Assembly: GCF_018130065.1 (NCBI RefSeq)
Contig: NZ_JAFCME010000033.1
Location: 1-60,292, forward strand
Length of the DNA: 60,292 bases
Source: Bradyrhizobium sp. AUGA SZCCT0158
GTDB lineage: Bacteria; Pseudomonadota; Alphaproteobacteria; Rhizobiales; Xanthobacteraceae
Reading direction: 5' to 3'
Below, piece by piece: positions 8,326 through 16,795 of the stretch. The first letter of the stretch is position 1, and each line of letters begins with the position of its first letter. The notes beneath the pieces are model-generated. The model saw only the letters and a list, made by a program, of their open reading frames with translations. It was not told the origin of the DNA and did no database searches. The position numbers were made by a program, and so were the translations under genes.

Positions 8326-9834
8326 TCAAACCCCTTCATCCAGTGCGACCAGCTCGCGCTTCTTGCGCAGCGACGGCAACAGCGGTCCGACCAGCAGCAC
8401 CACCGCGAGCGCCAGGCAGGTAGCCGAGATCGGCCGTGTCACGAAGGTCATCAGGTCGCCCTGGGAAAGGATCAGCGATTTGCGCAGGTTGTTTTCCAGC
8501 ATCGGTCCGAGCACGAAGGCCAGCACCAGCGGTGCCGGCTCGTAGCCGAGCTTGCGCATGAAATAGCCGATCACGCCGAACGCGATCATGACGTAGACGT
8601 CGAACACGTTGTTGCTGGAGCAATAGACGCCGATAATCGTGAACAGAATGATCAGCGGGAACAGGATGTTGTACGGCAGCTTCAGCAGCTGAACCCACAT
8701 CCCGATCAGCGGCAGATTGAGCACCAGCAGCATCAAATTGCCGATATACATGCTGGCGACGATGCCCCAGAACAGACCCGGGTTCTGGGTGATCAGCAGC
8801 GGGCCGGGCTGCAGGCCGTGGATCACGAACGCCCCTAGCAATAGCGCCATCACCACGTTTGGCGGGATGCCCAGCGTCATCAGCGGAATGAAGGCGCCGC
8901 CAGCCGCGGCGTTGTTGGCGGCTTCAGGTCCCGCCACGCCTTCGATCGCGCCATTGCCAAAACGCTCCGGCGTTTTCGACAGCCGCTTCTCCAGCGCGTA
9001 GGACGCGAATGACGAGATCACAGCGCCGCCGCCCGGCAGGATGCCGAGGAAGAATCCGAGAACGGTTCCGCGTGCGACCGGCCCGGTGCTGGCCTTCCAG
9101 TCTTCCTTGCTGGGAAACAGCTGCGTGATCTTGGCGTTGATGATGTCGCGCTTGATGATGTGCTCGGTGTTGAGCAGCACCTCGGCGACGCCGAACAGGC
9201 CCATCACCACGGGGACGAGGCCGATGCCATCGATCAATTCAATCCGGCCGAAGGTCAGGCGGGGCTGCGCCGTGATGCTGTCCAGCCCGATCAGACCAAG
9301 CACGATGCCGATGCAGGCCATCAGCAGCGCCTTCGCCATCGACCCCTGCGTGAGGAAGGTCAGCACCACGAGGCCCAGCGCCATCAGGCTGAAATAGTCA
9401 GCCGGTCCGAACGCGATCGCGACACTGGCCAGGGACGGCGCCACCAGCATCAAGGCGATCAGCGCGAAGGTGCCGGCGATAAAGGAGCCGAACGCCGAGA
9501 TGCCGAGCGCCGGCCCGGCGCGGCCTTGTTTCGCCATCTGGTGGCCGTCGATGCAGGTGACGACGGAAGCCGCTTCCCCGGGGATGTTGACCAGGATCGA
9601 CGTGGTCGAGCCGCCATACATCGACCCGTAATAGATGCCGGCCATCATGATGATGCCGGATTCCGGCGTTCCCGACAGCGTGACCGGCAGCAACAGCGAC
9701 ATGGCCGAGATCGGCCCGATGCCGGGGAGCACGCCGACCAGCGTGCCGATGAAGACGCCGATGAAGCAATAGACCAGGTTGACCGGCAACAGAGCGATGC
9801 CGAAACCGTGCGCGACGTTGATGATCGTGTCCAT
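8326..9834 (-). CDS. tctA: Tripartite tricarboxylate transporter, large membrane subunit TctA
   Basis: This 502-residue inner-membrane protein is rich in hydrophobic segments (about 11). It carries the family signatures GVLPGIGPISAMSLLLP near residues 33-50 and GGSTTSILVNIPGEAASVVT near 72-92, which line the substrate path. It is the translocating subunit of a secondary, ion-driven, binding-protein-dependent carboxylate transporter. It is last in the tctC-tctB-tctA order, 7 bp after tctB. Confidence 0.95.
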   Translation of the reverse strand: MDTIINVAHGFGIALLPVNLVYCFIGVFIGTLVGVLPGIGPISAMSLLLPVTLSGTPESGIIMMAGIYYGSMYGGSTTSILVNIPGEAASVVTCIDGHQMAKQGRAGPALGISAFGSFIAGTFALIALMLVAPSLASVAIAFGPADYFSLMALGLVVLTFLTQGSMAKALLMACIGIVLGLIGLDSITAQPRLTFGRIELIDGIGLVPVVMGLFGVAEVLLNTEHIIKRDIINAKITQLFPSKEDWKASTGPVARGTVLGFFLGILPGGGAVISSFASYALEKRLSKTPERFGNGAIEGVAGPEAANNAAAGGAFIPLMTLGIPPNVVMALLLGAFVIHGLQPGPLLITQNPGLFWGIVASMYIGNLMLLVLNLPLIGMWVQLLKLPYNILFPLIILFTIIGVYCSSNNVFDVYVMIAFGVIGYFMRKLGYEPAPLVLAFVLGPMLENNLRKSLILSQGDLMTFVTRPISATCLALAVVLLVGPLLPSLRKKRELVALDEGV

Positions 9835-9841
9835 GTCGCGG

Positions 9842-10327
9842 TCAACCGATTTCGAAGATGCCCGAAGGCAGCTGGATCAAAAGCAAACGTTTCAGAATCC
9901 ACCACATGCCGAGGGGGGCGATGACGGCGATCGGGATCGCCAGCGACCAGCGCACCGGATCTATCAGCCGCAACAGCAGCACCATCAACGGGATCGACGA
10001 CAGCAGAAAGCCGAACGTATCGAGCGAGAAGGCGAACGCGGTGAGGGAGGCGATGACGATCAGCGGTTTGGTCCAGCGCGCATTCTCCCAGCGCGAACCG
10101 AAAGTCGGTCCGCCCTCGGTGAGCGACGCAATGATGATCGATGCCGCGAACAGGCACATCAGGATGCCGGTGTAGAACAGCACGTAGCCGGAGCCGGGAT
10201 CGTTGATGGTGCCCAGTTTCAGATTGAGCCCGGACCGGATGACGAAAAGGCCGAGCCCGAGCCCGATCAATCCACCCCACAATTCGGAATTGTTGAAGCG
10301 GAATTTGACGTTGCTGTTATTGCTCAT
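9842..10327 (-). CDS. tctB: Tripartite tricarboxylate transporter, small membrane subunit TctB
   Basis: The 161-residue protein has four predicted membrane segments (for example LWGGLIGLGLGLFVIRSGL and SLAIPIAVIAPLGMWWIL), as expected for TctB. The ATG at 10327 has GAGAGAA 6 nt upstream. An earlier in-frame ATG at 10393 would add a charged, unconserved leader. It sits between tctC and tctA. Confidence 0.9.
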   Translation of the reverse strand: MSNNSNVKFRFNNSELWGGLIGLGLGLFVIRSGLNLKLGTINDPGSGYVLFYTGILMCLFAASIIIASLTEGGPTFGSRWENARWTKPLIVIASLTAFAFSLDTFGFLLSSIPLMVLLLRLIDPVRWSLAIPIAVIAPLGMWWILKRLLLIQLPSGIFEIG

Positions 10328-10405
10328 GGATTGTTCTCTCAGCCGTTCCCCGGACTGCGCAGCACCATAAGCGCGTTTACGTGTGTCTTCCACACGCTAT
10401 GGCGA

Positions 10406-10500
10406 CGGCGCTGCAGAGCCGGGGTCGGTCTTGCTGTGTTGTGGGTCCCGGCTCTGCGGAGCAGCGCTTTGCGCCGCACCGCGTCCGGACACGAGGATGG
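10406..10500. repeat. Palindromic repeat inside the tct operon
   Basis: CAGAGCCGGG (10412-10421) pairs with CCCGGCTCTG (10447-10456); flanking bases resemble GC-rich repeats seen widely between Bradyrhizobium genes. Placed between tctC and tctB, the hairpin could protect the tctC message and raise binding protein over membrane subunits. Confidence 0.7.
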
Positions 10501-10506
10501 TCTATG

Positions 10507-11472
10507 CTACTTCTTCGCCAGCCCGAGTGAGTCGATCACCTTGCGTTCGGAATTGGTGACCTCGACGACGAACTTCTTGTAGTCCTCGGTATTCTTGTAA
10601 TTCGGCACCATGTCGTATTTCGCGAGCGTTGCGATCACGGCCGGGTCCTCGAGGGCCTTCTTGAAGGCGTCGTGCAGCTTGGCGACGATCTTCGGGTCCA
10701 TGCCCTTCGGTCCGGCGATGCCGAACGGCGAGTCATAGACCATGGGATAGCCGAGTTCCTTCAGCGTCGGCACGTTGGGAAAATTCGGCGAGCGCGCCGA
10801 GGTCCACACCATCAGCAGCCGCAACTTGCCGGCGTCGACCAGCGGACGCCATCCGGTCGAATCCGCCTGCAGCATGGTGTGCTGTCCGAGCACGGCGGCG
10901 TTGGTCTCCGCGCCGCCCTTGAACGGCACCTGCGTCAGCTTGATGCCGGCGAGCGTCGCGATTTGTTCCATGCCGATATGCAGCGAGGTTCCGGCGCCCG
11001 GGGTCGCGTAGGTCACCTTGCCGGGATTCTGTTTGGCGAAGTCGACGACGTCCTTCCAGGTCTTGAACTGCGACTCGGCATTGGTGGTGACACCGAAGGT
11101 ATAACCGGTGAGGTGGATGATGTAGGAGAAATCCTTGGACGGATCCCAGGATACTTCCTGCATCAGCGGCAGGCGGAACACGGTGATCGGTAGCTGCGCG
11201 ATGGTGTAGCCATCGGGCTTGGCTCCGGCCGCCATGGTGGCCGGACCGACGGTGCCGCCGCCGCCCGCCTTGTTGTCGATCGCGATCGGCTGGCCGAGAA
11301 TCTTGGAGGCGCTTTCGGCGATTGCGCGCATCGTAAGGTCGGTCGATCCGCCCGCGGGCCACGGCACGATCAGGGTGATCGGCTTGGTGGGATATTCCTG
11401 CGCGCCGGCGGCGGCGGAAATCAGCATGCCGACGGCGGCGACAGCGAACATCAAACGGCTTGGTCTCGACAT
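10507..11472 (-). CDS. tctC: Periplasmic solute-binding protein TctC/Bug family
   Basis: The 321-residue protein has a Sec signal peptide (MSRPSRLMFAVAAVGMLIS, cut after AGA-Q). It shows the family signatures YPTKPITLIVPWPAGGSTD, GGGGTVGPA and KPDGYT, then PFKGGAETNAAVLGQ. Bug proteins bind small carboxylated or amidated compounds and deliver them to TctAB; the ligand is unknown. AAGGGAGAG lies upstream of the ATG. It is the first gene of the tct operon and is divergent from the SCP2-like gene across a 344-bp gap. Confidence 0.94.
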   Translation of the reverse strand: MSRPSRLMFAVAAVGMLISAAAGAQEYPTKPITLIVPWPAGGSTDLTMRAIAESASKILGQPIAIDNKAGGGGTVGPATMAAGAKPDGYTIAQLPITVFRLPLMQEVSWDPSKDFSYIIHLTGYTFGVTTNAESQFKTWKDVVDFAKQNPGKVTYATPGAGTSLHIGMEQIATLAGIKLTQVPFKGGAETNAAVLGQHTMLQADSTGWRPLVDAGKLRLLMVWTSARSPNFPNVPTLKELGYPMVYDSPFGIAGPKGMDPKIVAKLHDAFKKALEDPAVIATLAKYDMVPNYKNTEDYKKFVVEVTNSERKVIDSLGLAKK

Positions 11473-11816
11473 CTCAAACTCTCCCTTGCGGCCCCGTTGG
11501 AAGCGAGGCCGCTTTGTTGCTCTTTGATGCCTTCAATCTTCTCTGAAAACGCAGGCGAAGAAAAGCGCATTGACCGCGCTAACCTATCCAATCGGCTCAG
11601 CAATTGGCTGGAATTGACATCTGCGACAATTGGTCTGCCGCGGCATCCCGAGATACGGAATTTACCGGGTCGCACGTGTGCGGCAAGCATGGTTGCACGG
11701 CGTCAACGCCGTGCCGCCAACCTTGCGACCATGGAACGTTCGGGCCATCATATCACGATATGACGGCAGGGTTCCGTTCTCCCGATGCCGTTATTGCCGA
11801 AAACCCCCTGGAGCGC
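11473..11816. promoter_or_regulatory. 344-bp divergent intergenic region with perfect inverted repeat
   Basis: This region separates tctC from the SCP2-like/hydrolase pair. TCATATC-AC-GATATGA at 11748-11763 is a perfect 16-bp palindrome with a 2-bp centre, a typical operator geometry, 54 bp upstream of the preferred start at 11817. An ATG inside the palindrome (11760) opens the same frame but has no ribosome-binding site. No gene is seen in the rest. Confidence 0.45.
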
Positions 11817-12233
11817 ATGAGTTCAGCTTCGAACGCGACCGACAATGCGGTCCTCAAAGCATTCGCGACAATCCCCGCGCTGCTCGAACAGGCGCCGGAG
11901 CTGATCGTTCGCGGCCGGTTTCTCGACTGCGAGTGTCTGCTCGGACCGACCGGCCATCCTCTTCACGCCTCGATCCGTGCCGGCCGTATCGTCGATTTGA
12001 CATCGGCGCCGGTGCTGATGCGCTCCTGGCGGTTTGCCTATCGCGCTTCACCGGCCGCCTGGGCGGCGTACTGGCAGCCCGCGCCGCGGCCGGGCTGGCA
12101 TGATCTGCTCGCCCTGACCAAGCGCGGCGAGGCCGCTATCGAGGGCGATCTGCATCCCTTCATGACGCATCTGCAATATTTCAAGGATGTGCTGGCGTTA
12201 CCGCGGCAGCATTTCGCGGTAGCGGCATCATGA
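11817..12233 (+). CDS. Small SCP2-like protein coupled to a hydrolase
   Basis: The 138-residue protein resembles small SCP2-type (sterol-carrier-like) proteins in the stretch SWRFAYRASPAAWAAYWQP, then GFHDL-like GWHDLLALTKRGEAAIEGD and HLQYFKDVLALPR. I recognise the style of the family but not an exact member, and no function is known. There is no signal peptide or membrane segment. GGAG precedes the chosen ATG closely; an upstream ATG at 11760 is the alternative start. Its stop overlaps the next start (ATGA at 12230-12233), so both proteins are translationally coupled and probably act on the same hydrophobic substrate. Confidence 0.7.
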   Translation: MSSASNATDNAVLKAFATIPALLEQAPELIVRGRFLDCECLLGPTGHPLHASIRAGRIVDLTSAPVLMRSWRFAYRASPAAWAAYWQPAPRPGWHDLLALTKRGEAAIEGDLHPFMTHLQYFKDVLALPRQHFAVAAS

Positions 12234-13093
12234 GCGGCTATGTCGAGCCGATGATCGGCCGCTATGTCCATGTCGACATCGGCGCCGAAATGCATCGCAT
12301 CTATTTCGAGGAAAACGGCACCGGCATTCCGCTGGTGTGCCTGCACACCGCGGGTTCCGATGCGCGGCAATGGCGGCATCTGCTGGCCGACGCGGAGTTC
12401 GCGAAGCATTTTCGGATCATCGCGTTCGACATGCCCTGGCACGGCAAATCCAATCCGCCGGCCAGCTGGAACGGCGACGAATATCAGCTCACCACGGCGC
12501 GCTACACCGAAACCATCCGCGCCTTCTGCAAGGCGCTGAAGCTCGACAAGCCGGTGGTGATGGGCTGCTCGATCGGCGGCCGCATCGTGCTCAATCTGGC
12601 GATCGATCACGCCGCCGAATTCCGGGCGTTGATTGGCCTGGAAGCGGCTGATTTCCAGGCGCCGTGGTACGATACCACATGGCTCAACCGCCCCGACGTC
12701 CATGGCGGCGAAGTCTGCGCGGCGCTGGTGTCGGGTCTGATTGCGCCGCAGGGCCCGCAAGCGGCGCGGACCGAGACGCTGTGGGGGTACAAGCAGGGCG
12801 GACCCGGCGTCTTCAAGGGCGATCTTTATTTCTATCGGGTCGACGGCGATCTGCGCGGCCGGGTCGAGAACATCGACACCGATGTCTGCCCGCTGTTTCT
12901 GCTCACCGGCGAATATGACTTCTCCTGCACGCCGGAAGACACCAAGCGCACGGCGGCGGCGATCAGGGGCGCCCATGTCACCATCATGGAGCAGCTCGGC
13001 CATTTTCCAATGAGCGAGAATCCCGAACAGTTTCGTCGCTACATTGCGCCGGTGCTGGCCCAGATCGTCGCGTCGGCTAAAGTCACCGCCTAG
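12230..13093 (+). CDS. Alpha/beta-fold hydrolase
   Basis: This is a 287-residue serine hydrolase of the alpha/beta superfamily. The catalytic triad is visible: S114 in the elbow GCSIGG, D230 in TGEYD, and H258 in GHFPMSENP; the oxyanion strand is LVCLHTAGSDAR at 35-46. A cap domain lies between residues 140 and 215. The likely reaction is ester or C-C bond hydrolysis in catabolism; the substrate is unknown. The start overlaps the stop of the SCP2-like gene. It is convergent with the dehydrogenase at 13108. Confidence 0.9.
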   Translation: MSGYVEPMIGRYVHVDIGAEMHRIYFEENGTGIPLVCLHTAGSDARQWRHLLADAEFAKHFRIIAFDMPWHGKSNPPASWNGDEYQLTTARYTETIRAFCKALKLDKPVVMGCSIGGRIVLNLAIDHAAEFRALIGLEAADFQAPWYDTTWLNRPDVHGGEVCAALVSGLIAPQGPQAARTETLWGYKQGGPGVFKGDLYFYRVDGDLRGRVENIDTDVCPLFLLTGEYDFSCTPEDTKRTAAAIRGAHVTIMEQLGHFPMSENPEQFRRYIAPVLAQIVASAKVTA

Positions 13094-13107
13094 CAGCCGT
13101 TGCCGCT

Positions 13108-14373
13108 TCAAGCCGCGCGGTGCAAGGCGAAGGGTCCGCCTTCGATCGCCGGCCGCTTGCGATCAATCAAATCCGCCGTCAGCCGCGCGCTGCCGCAGGC
13201 AAGCGTCCAACCGAGCATGCCGTGGCCTGAATTGATGAACAGGCCATCAAGCGGCGACCAGCCGATGATCGGCCGGCTGTCGGGCGTCATCGGGCGCAGC
13301 CCGCACCAGGGCTGGACGTCGCCGCCGGCGTCGATACCGAGCAACTCGGCTGAAGCGCGGCGCAGCGTGTCGATGCGCCCGACATCGATCCTGGCATCAT
13401 CACTCTCGATGTCGGCGATGCCCGCGACCCGTATCGTCGTCCGTTCGCCGGACGAGAGCGGCGCGAACACCAGCTTGCGTTCCATATCGGTGACGCTGTG
13501 GCGAAGCGCGTGGGTATCGTCAGGGGGTGTCAGGGTGATGCTGTATCCTTTGACCGGATAGATCGGCAGATAGAATCCGCAAGCGCGCGCAAAGGCACGC
13601 GATGCCGCGCCCATGCACAGCACAAAGCGGTCCGCCTGCACACGCCCTTTCGTGGTCTCGACCGCGCAGAGGCGGCCGCCGGACCTGACCGGCCCAACCA
13701 CCGGCGCGCCCAGCAGCCATTCGATGTTGCTGCGCTGCTTCATGCGGGCCGTGAGTGCGGCGCAGAATGCCGCACAATCGCCGACCTGCTCGGAGGCCGT
13801 GTAGACCCCGCCCGCGAGCTCGCGCACGTCGAGTTTGAGCCCAGGCTCCAGCGCCAGGCACTCGGCAGGTGTCAGAACCTGTTGCTGATCATCACCGGTG
13901 CCCATCCTGGCAATTGCGCCTCGCGCCGTGTCGAATTCCTTGCCTGTCCGGAATACGACGAGCTTGCCCGCGGTCCTCAATCCGAACGCGAGCCCAAGGG
14001 CCTCGGACAGCTGCGCCAACTCGCTCCGGCTCAAGGCGGCGAGCGCAAGTTGGGCGCCAATGGTCTCTTGCACGGCGTTCGAGCGGCAGGCCAGCAGGAA
14101 ACGCGCGCCCCACGCCACCAAAGCAGGGTCCAATCCGGGCCGAATGCGAATGGGCGAGCCCTTCGACATCAATAGCGATGGAAGCTTCATCAGCAGCGCC
14201 GGCGAGGCCAGCGGCGCCACGAAGGCGTAGCTGAGCTGGCCGCCATTCGCAGCGCTGGCGTCTGCTCCGGTGGAAACGTTGCGGTCGACGACGGTGACAT
14301 CATGTCCGGCTTCGGCGAGGCGCCATGCTGTGGTGAGGCCGATGACGCCGGCGCCGAGTACGCAAATTTTCAT
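13108..14373 (-). CDS. dadA: D-amino-acid dehydrogenase-like FAD oxidoreductase
   Basis: The 421-residue flavoprotein of the DadA/DAO family begins with a Rossmann FAD motif GAGVIG (7-12) and VVDRN, and ends with IGWSPLDGLFINSGHGMLGW, typical of DadA. DadA oxidises D-amino acids to 2-oxo acids and ammonia, passing electrons to the quinone pool. An ATG at 14373 is preferred because the FAD motif must be close to the N-terminus; the frame is open for 47 residues upstream without conserved features. It is divergent from a LysR regulator, with three LysR boxes between. An ABC amino-acid transporter and a D-amino-acid aminotransferase follow, so a D-amino-acid role fits, though other secondary amines are possible. 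Confidence 0.85.
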   Translation of the reverse strand: MKICVLGAGVIGLTTAWRLAEAGHDVTVVDRNVSTGADASAANGGQLSYAFVAPLASPALLMKLPSLLMSKGSPIRIRPGLDPALVAWGARFLLACRSNAVQETIGAQLALAALSRSELAQLSEALGLAFGLRTAGKLVVFRTGKEFDTARGAIARMGTGDDQQQVLTPAECLALEPGLKLDVRELAGGVYTASEQVGDCAAFCAALTARMKQRSNIEWLLGAPVVGPVRSGGRLCAVETTKGRVQADRFVLCMGAASRAFARACGFYLPIYPVKGYSITLTPPDDTHALRHSVTDMERKLVFAPLSSGERTTIRVAGIADIESDDARIDVGRIDTLRRASAELLGIDAGGDVQPWCGLRPMTPDSRPIIGWSPLDGLFINSGHGMLGWTLACGSARLTADLIDRKRPAIEGGPFALHRAA

Positions 14374-14480
14374 TTCGATGTCTCTTTTTGAAACGGCCGC
14401 CCGATCGAAACGTAACTTGACCGGGGACGAACTGGATGGTGTGGGCACCGCCAGACTAGGGCGTTCACTCGCCGCCACTG

Positions 14481-14495
14481 ATGCGAAGGTCGCAT
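14481..14495. promoter_or_regulatory. LysR box 1 (ATGCGA-N3-TCGCAT)
   Basis: A perfect 15-bp palindrome with T-N11-A spacing. It differs from the two other boxes by one base per half-site and ends one base before box 2. Confidence 0.6.
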
Positions 14496-14496
14496 A

Positions 14497-14511
14497 ATGC
14501 AAAACTTGCAT
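14497..14511. promoter_or_regulatory. LysR box 2 (ATGCAA-N3-TTGCAT)
   Basis: A perfect 15-bp palindrome of LysR-box geometry. Its centre is 16 bp from that of box 1, consistent with a regulator tetramer on adjacent sites. Confidence 0.65.
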
Positions 14512-14629
14512 CATCGGCCGCGGCGTAGCACGCTAGCGATGGGTGGCGGTTTTGGGCGGGTTGCGGGCCGGGTTATGACAGGGCGCCGACTGATCGGGAT
14601 GGACCTTTCGGCGACGGCCGGGCGCCGCG

Positions 14630-14644
14630 ATGCAAAGCTTGCAT
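14630..14644. promoter_or_regulatory. LysR box 3 (ATGCAA-N3-TTGCAT)
   Basis: Same half-sites as box 2, located 133 bp further toward the LysR gene. The separation would allow autoregulation or DNA looping. Confidence 0.65.
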
Positions 14645-14797
14645 TGGTCAAGGCGCATGCCGATTGGCTAGGTTCCGCGCATGGGGGATCACATTCTTGA
14701 CCGGCAACGAGCACCCGACGCTGTTCGCTGCCTTGCGCCGCCTGGAGAGGCGCCGCAGGCCGGCGCGGCGGCGCCACGCGTCCAGGCAAGGTGCGTG

Positions 14798-15772
14798 ATG
14801 GAGCTGCGCTGGCTGCAGGATTTTCTGATGGTGGCCGAGACCGGCAACTTTACGCGGGCGGCCGAGCGACGAAATACCTCGCAGGCCGCGTTCAGCCGCC
14901 GGATCAAATCGCTGGAGGCCTGGCTCGGCTTCGACCTGATCGACCGCAGCGTCTATCCGACCCAATTGACGCCGCAGGGCGAGCGCTTTCGCGAACATGC
15001 CGGCGAGCTGCTGCGGCAGATGCTGGACGCGCGGGTGGAGCTTGGCGGCAAGCCGGTTCGGCGTCACGAACATATCAGGATCGCGTTGCCGTTTGCGATG
15101 GCGACTTCCCGCCTGCCGCATTGGTGGCAGCTCTGGTCGCAGGAGCGGCGCCTGAGCTGCTCGGTCGTGGTCGGCAATATCCACGACCTCGTCACCTCGC
15201 TGGTCTCGAACAATGTCGACCTGATGATCTGCTACCACCACGCCCAGCAGCCGATCCATCTCGATCCGGACCGCTATGAACGTGCGATCCTCGGCACCGA
15301 ATTCCTGCGGCCCTATGCCAGCCAGGCGCTGGTGACGAAGGGGAGTGCCTCGCTGCCCGGCCGGCCGACGCATCCGGTGCCGCTTCTGATGTACTCGCCG
15401 GGCGTGTATTTTGCGCGCTTGGTTGATCTCATCCTGGAAAATGCCCCGGTTTCTGGCACCCGGGTGATCGAAAGCGACATGTCGGACGTGCTGTGCGAAA
15501 TGGCGCTCGCCGGCCGCGGCGTCGCCTGGCTTTGCGAGAGCACGGTGGCAGCCTCCGGCCGCAAGGGGCTGACGGCGGTCGGCGGTGACAAATGGGCGCT
15601 GCCTTTGTCAATGGTCGCCTTTAGAGATAGGACGAATAGCCAGCGGTCGCTAAATCTGTTTTGGTCCGAGTTATGCAGGTATAGTGCCGGACACGATGGG
15701 GGCAATCAGGAAAGGACCGCCTCGAGATCGTCGGCCAAATCACCTTCCAGGTCGTCGAGATCGAGTGGATGA
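14798..15772 (+). CDS. LysR-family regulator of the D-amino-acid module
   Basis: The 324-residue protein has a LysR N-terminal winged helix (ELRWLQDFLMVAETGNFTRA, then SQAAFSRRIKSLEAWLGFDLIDR) and a periplasmic-binding-like effector domain (GNIHDLVTSLVSNNVDLMICY). The ATG at 14798 follows AAGGTG at proper spacing and starts the conserved MELRWL. The C-terminal tail after residue 300 is serine- and arginine-rich and runs into the leader of the transporter gene, 31 nt away. The shared region with the dadA-like gene carries three LysR boxes, so it probably controls that gene, itself and the downstream transporter. Confidence 0.92.
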   Translation: MELRWLQDFLMVAETGNFTRAAERRNTSQAAFSRRIKSLEAWLGFDLIDRSVYPTQLTPQGERFREHAGELLRQMLDARVELGGKPVRRHEHIRIALPFAMATSRLPHWWQLWSQERRLSCSVVVGNIHDLVTSLVSNNVDLMICYHHAQQPIHLDPDRYERAILGTEFLRPYASQALVTKGSASLPGRPTHPVPLLMYSPGVYFARLVDLILENAPVSGTRVIESDMSDVLCEMALAGRGVAWLCESTVAASGRKGLTAVGGDKWALPLSMVAFRDRTNSQRSLNLFWSELCRYSAGHDGGNQERTASRSSAKSPSRSSRSSG

Positions 15773-15803
15773 TGAATTTCAAACCAATAGAGGGAGAAGT
15801 TAC

Positions 15804-16715
15804 GTGAAACACCGTCATATTATCGGCTGTCTGCTGGCCGGCGCGTTGTGCGCCACGCCGGCGATGGCGCAGGAACTCACCGGAACGTTGAAGAACATCA
15901 AGGATACCGGGGCCATCACGCTCGGCTTCCGGGATTCGTCGATTCCCTTCTCCTATCTCGATGACAGCCAGAAGCCGGTCGGCTACGCCATGGACATCTG
16001 CTACAAGATCGTCGATGCCGTGAAGAAGGAGCTCAAGCTCGACAAGCTCGAGGTCAAGCTCAATCCGGTGACGTCGTCGACCCGGATTCCGCTGCTGGCC
16101 AACGGCACCATCGATCTGGAATGCGGCTCGACCACCAACAACGCCGAGCGCCAGAAGCAGATCGCCTACACCAATACCCACTTCCTGACCGCGAGCCGCT
16201 ACGTCTCGAAGAAGTCGAGCAAGATCAACTCGATCGACGATCTGAAGGGCAAGGCGGTGGTTTCGACATCGGGCACCACCAACATCAAGCAGCTGACCGA
16301 AGCCAATGCGGAAAAGAAGCTCGGCGCCAACATCATTCCGGCCAAGGACCACGCCGAAGCCTTCCTGATGGTCGAGACCGACCGCGCGGTGGCGTTCGTG
16401 ATGGACGACATCCTGCTGGCGAGCCTGGTTGCCGGCTCAAAAGCGCCGGATGATTACGTGATCTCCAAGGACGCGTTCTCGAAGCCGGAGCCCTACGGCA
16501 TCATGCTGCGCAAGGACGACCCGGCCTTCAAGAAGGTGGTCGATGCCGCCACATCCGCGCTCTATAAGGGCGGCGAGGGCCAGAAGATCTACGACAAGTG
16601 GTTCACCCAGAAGATCCCGCCGAAGGGTCTGAATCTGAACTCGCCGATGAGCGCGGAGCTGAAGAACCAGTACGCCAAGCCGTCGGACTCGCCGGATCCG
16701 GACGCCTACAAATAA
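15804..16715 (+). CDS. gltI: Amino-acid ABC transporter substrate-binding protein, GltI/BztA type
   Basis: The 303-residue periplasmic protein has a signal peptide (KHRHIIGCLLAGALCATPAMA, cleaved before QEL). The mature start ITLGFRDSSIPFSYLDD is typical of the glutamate/aspartate binding protein family, as are RIPLLANGTIDLECGSTTN and KDDPAFKKVVD. It uses a GTG start at 15804 with a strong AGGGAGAAG site; no ATG near the signal peptide fits. It begins the transporter operon 31 nt after the LysR gene. The ligand is predicted as an acidic or neutral amino acid; the D-enantiomer is suggested only by the neighbours. Confidence 0.92.
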   Translation: MKHRHIIGCLLAGALCATPAMAQELTGTLKNIKDTGAITLGFRDSSIPFSYLDDSQKPVGYAMDICYKIVDAVKKELKLDKLEVKLNPVTSSTRIPLLANGTIDLECGSTTNNAERQKQIAYTNTHFLTASRYVSKKSSKINSIDDLKGKAVVSTSGTTNIKQLTEANAEKKLGANIIPAKDHAEAFLMVETDRAVAFVMDDILLASLVAGSKAPDDYVISKDAFSKPEPYGIMLRKDDPAFKKVVDAATSALYKGGEGQKIYDKWFTQKIPPKGLNLNSPMSAELKNQYAKPSDSPDPDAYK

Positions 16716-16731
16716 GCAAACAGATGCTTCT

Positions 16732-16762
16732 GCCCATGCAATGGCCCAACCATTGCATGGGC
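16732..16762 (+). terminator. 13-bp perfect hairpin between binding protein and permease genes
   Basis: GCCCATGCAATGG (16732-16744) and CCATTGCATGGGC (16750-16762) pair perfectly around a 5-nt loop, with no U-run. In ABC operons such a structure usually acts as an attenuator or 3-prime stabiliser that keeps binding protein in excess. It also contains the LysR half-sites ATGCAA and TTGCAT, spaced 11 instead of 3. Confidence 0.7.
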
Positions 16763-16795
16763 ACGTTTCGGCGACGTAGCGGACGGTAGGCCTTC

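Larger units (their letters stand above)
14374..14797. promoter_or_regulatory. 424-bp divergent control region between dadA-like and LysR genes
   Basis: There is no coding sequence of its own. It holds three palindromes of one consensus, annotated separately, each fitting T-N11-A. Two lie side by side 108-138 bp from the dadA-like start, and one lies 154 bp from the LysR start. Confidence 0.6.

Noticed and set aside
11604..11816. Upstream extension of the SCP2-like protein
   Set aside because: The extra residues are cysteine- and histidine-rich, lack conservation in style and run through the palindrome at 11748; the conserved part starts after 11817.
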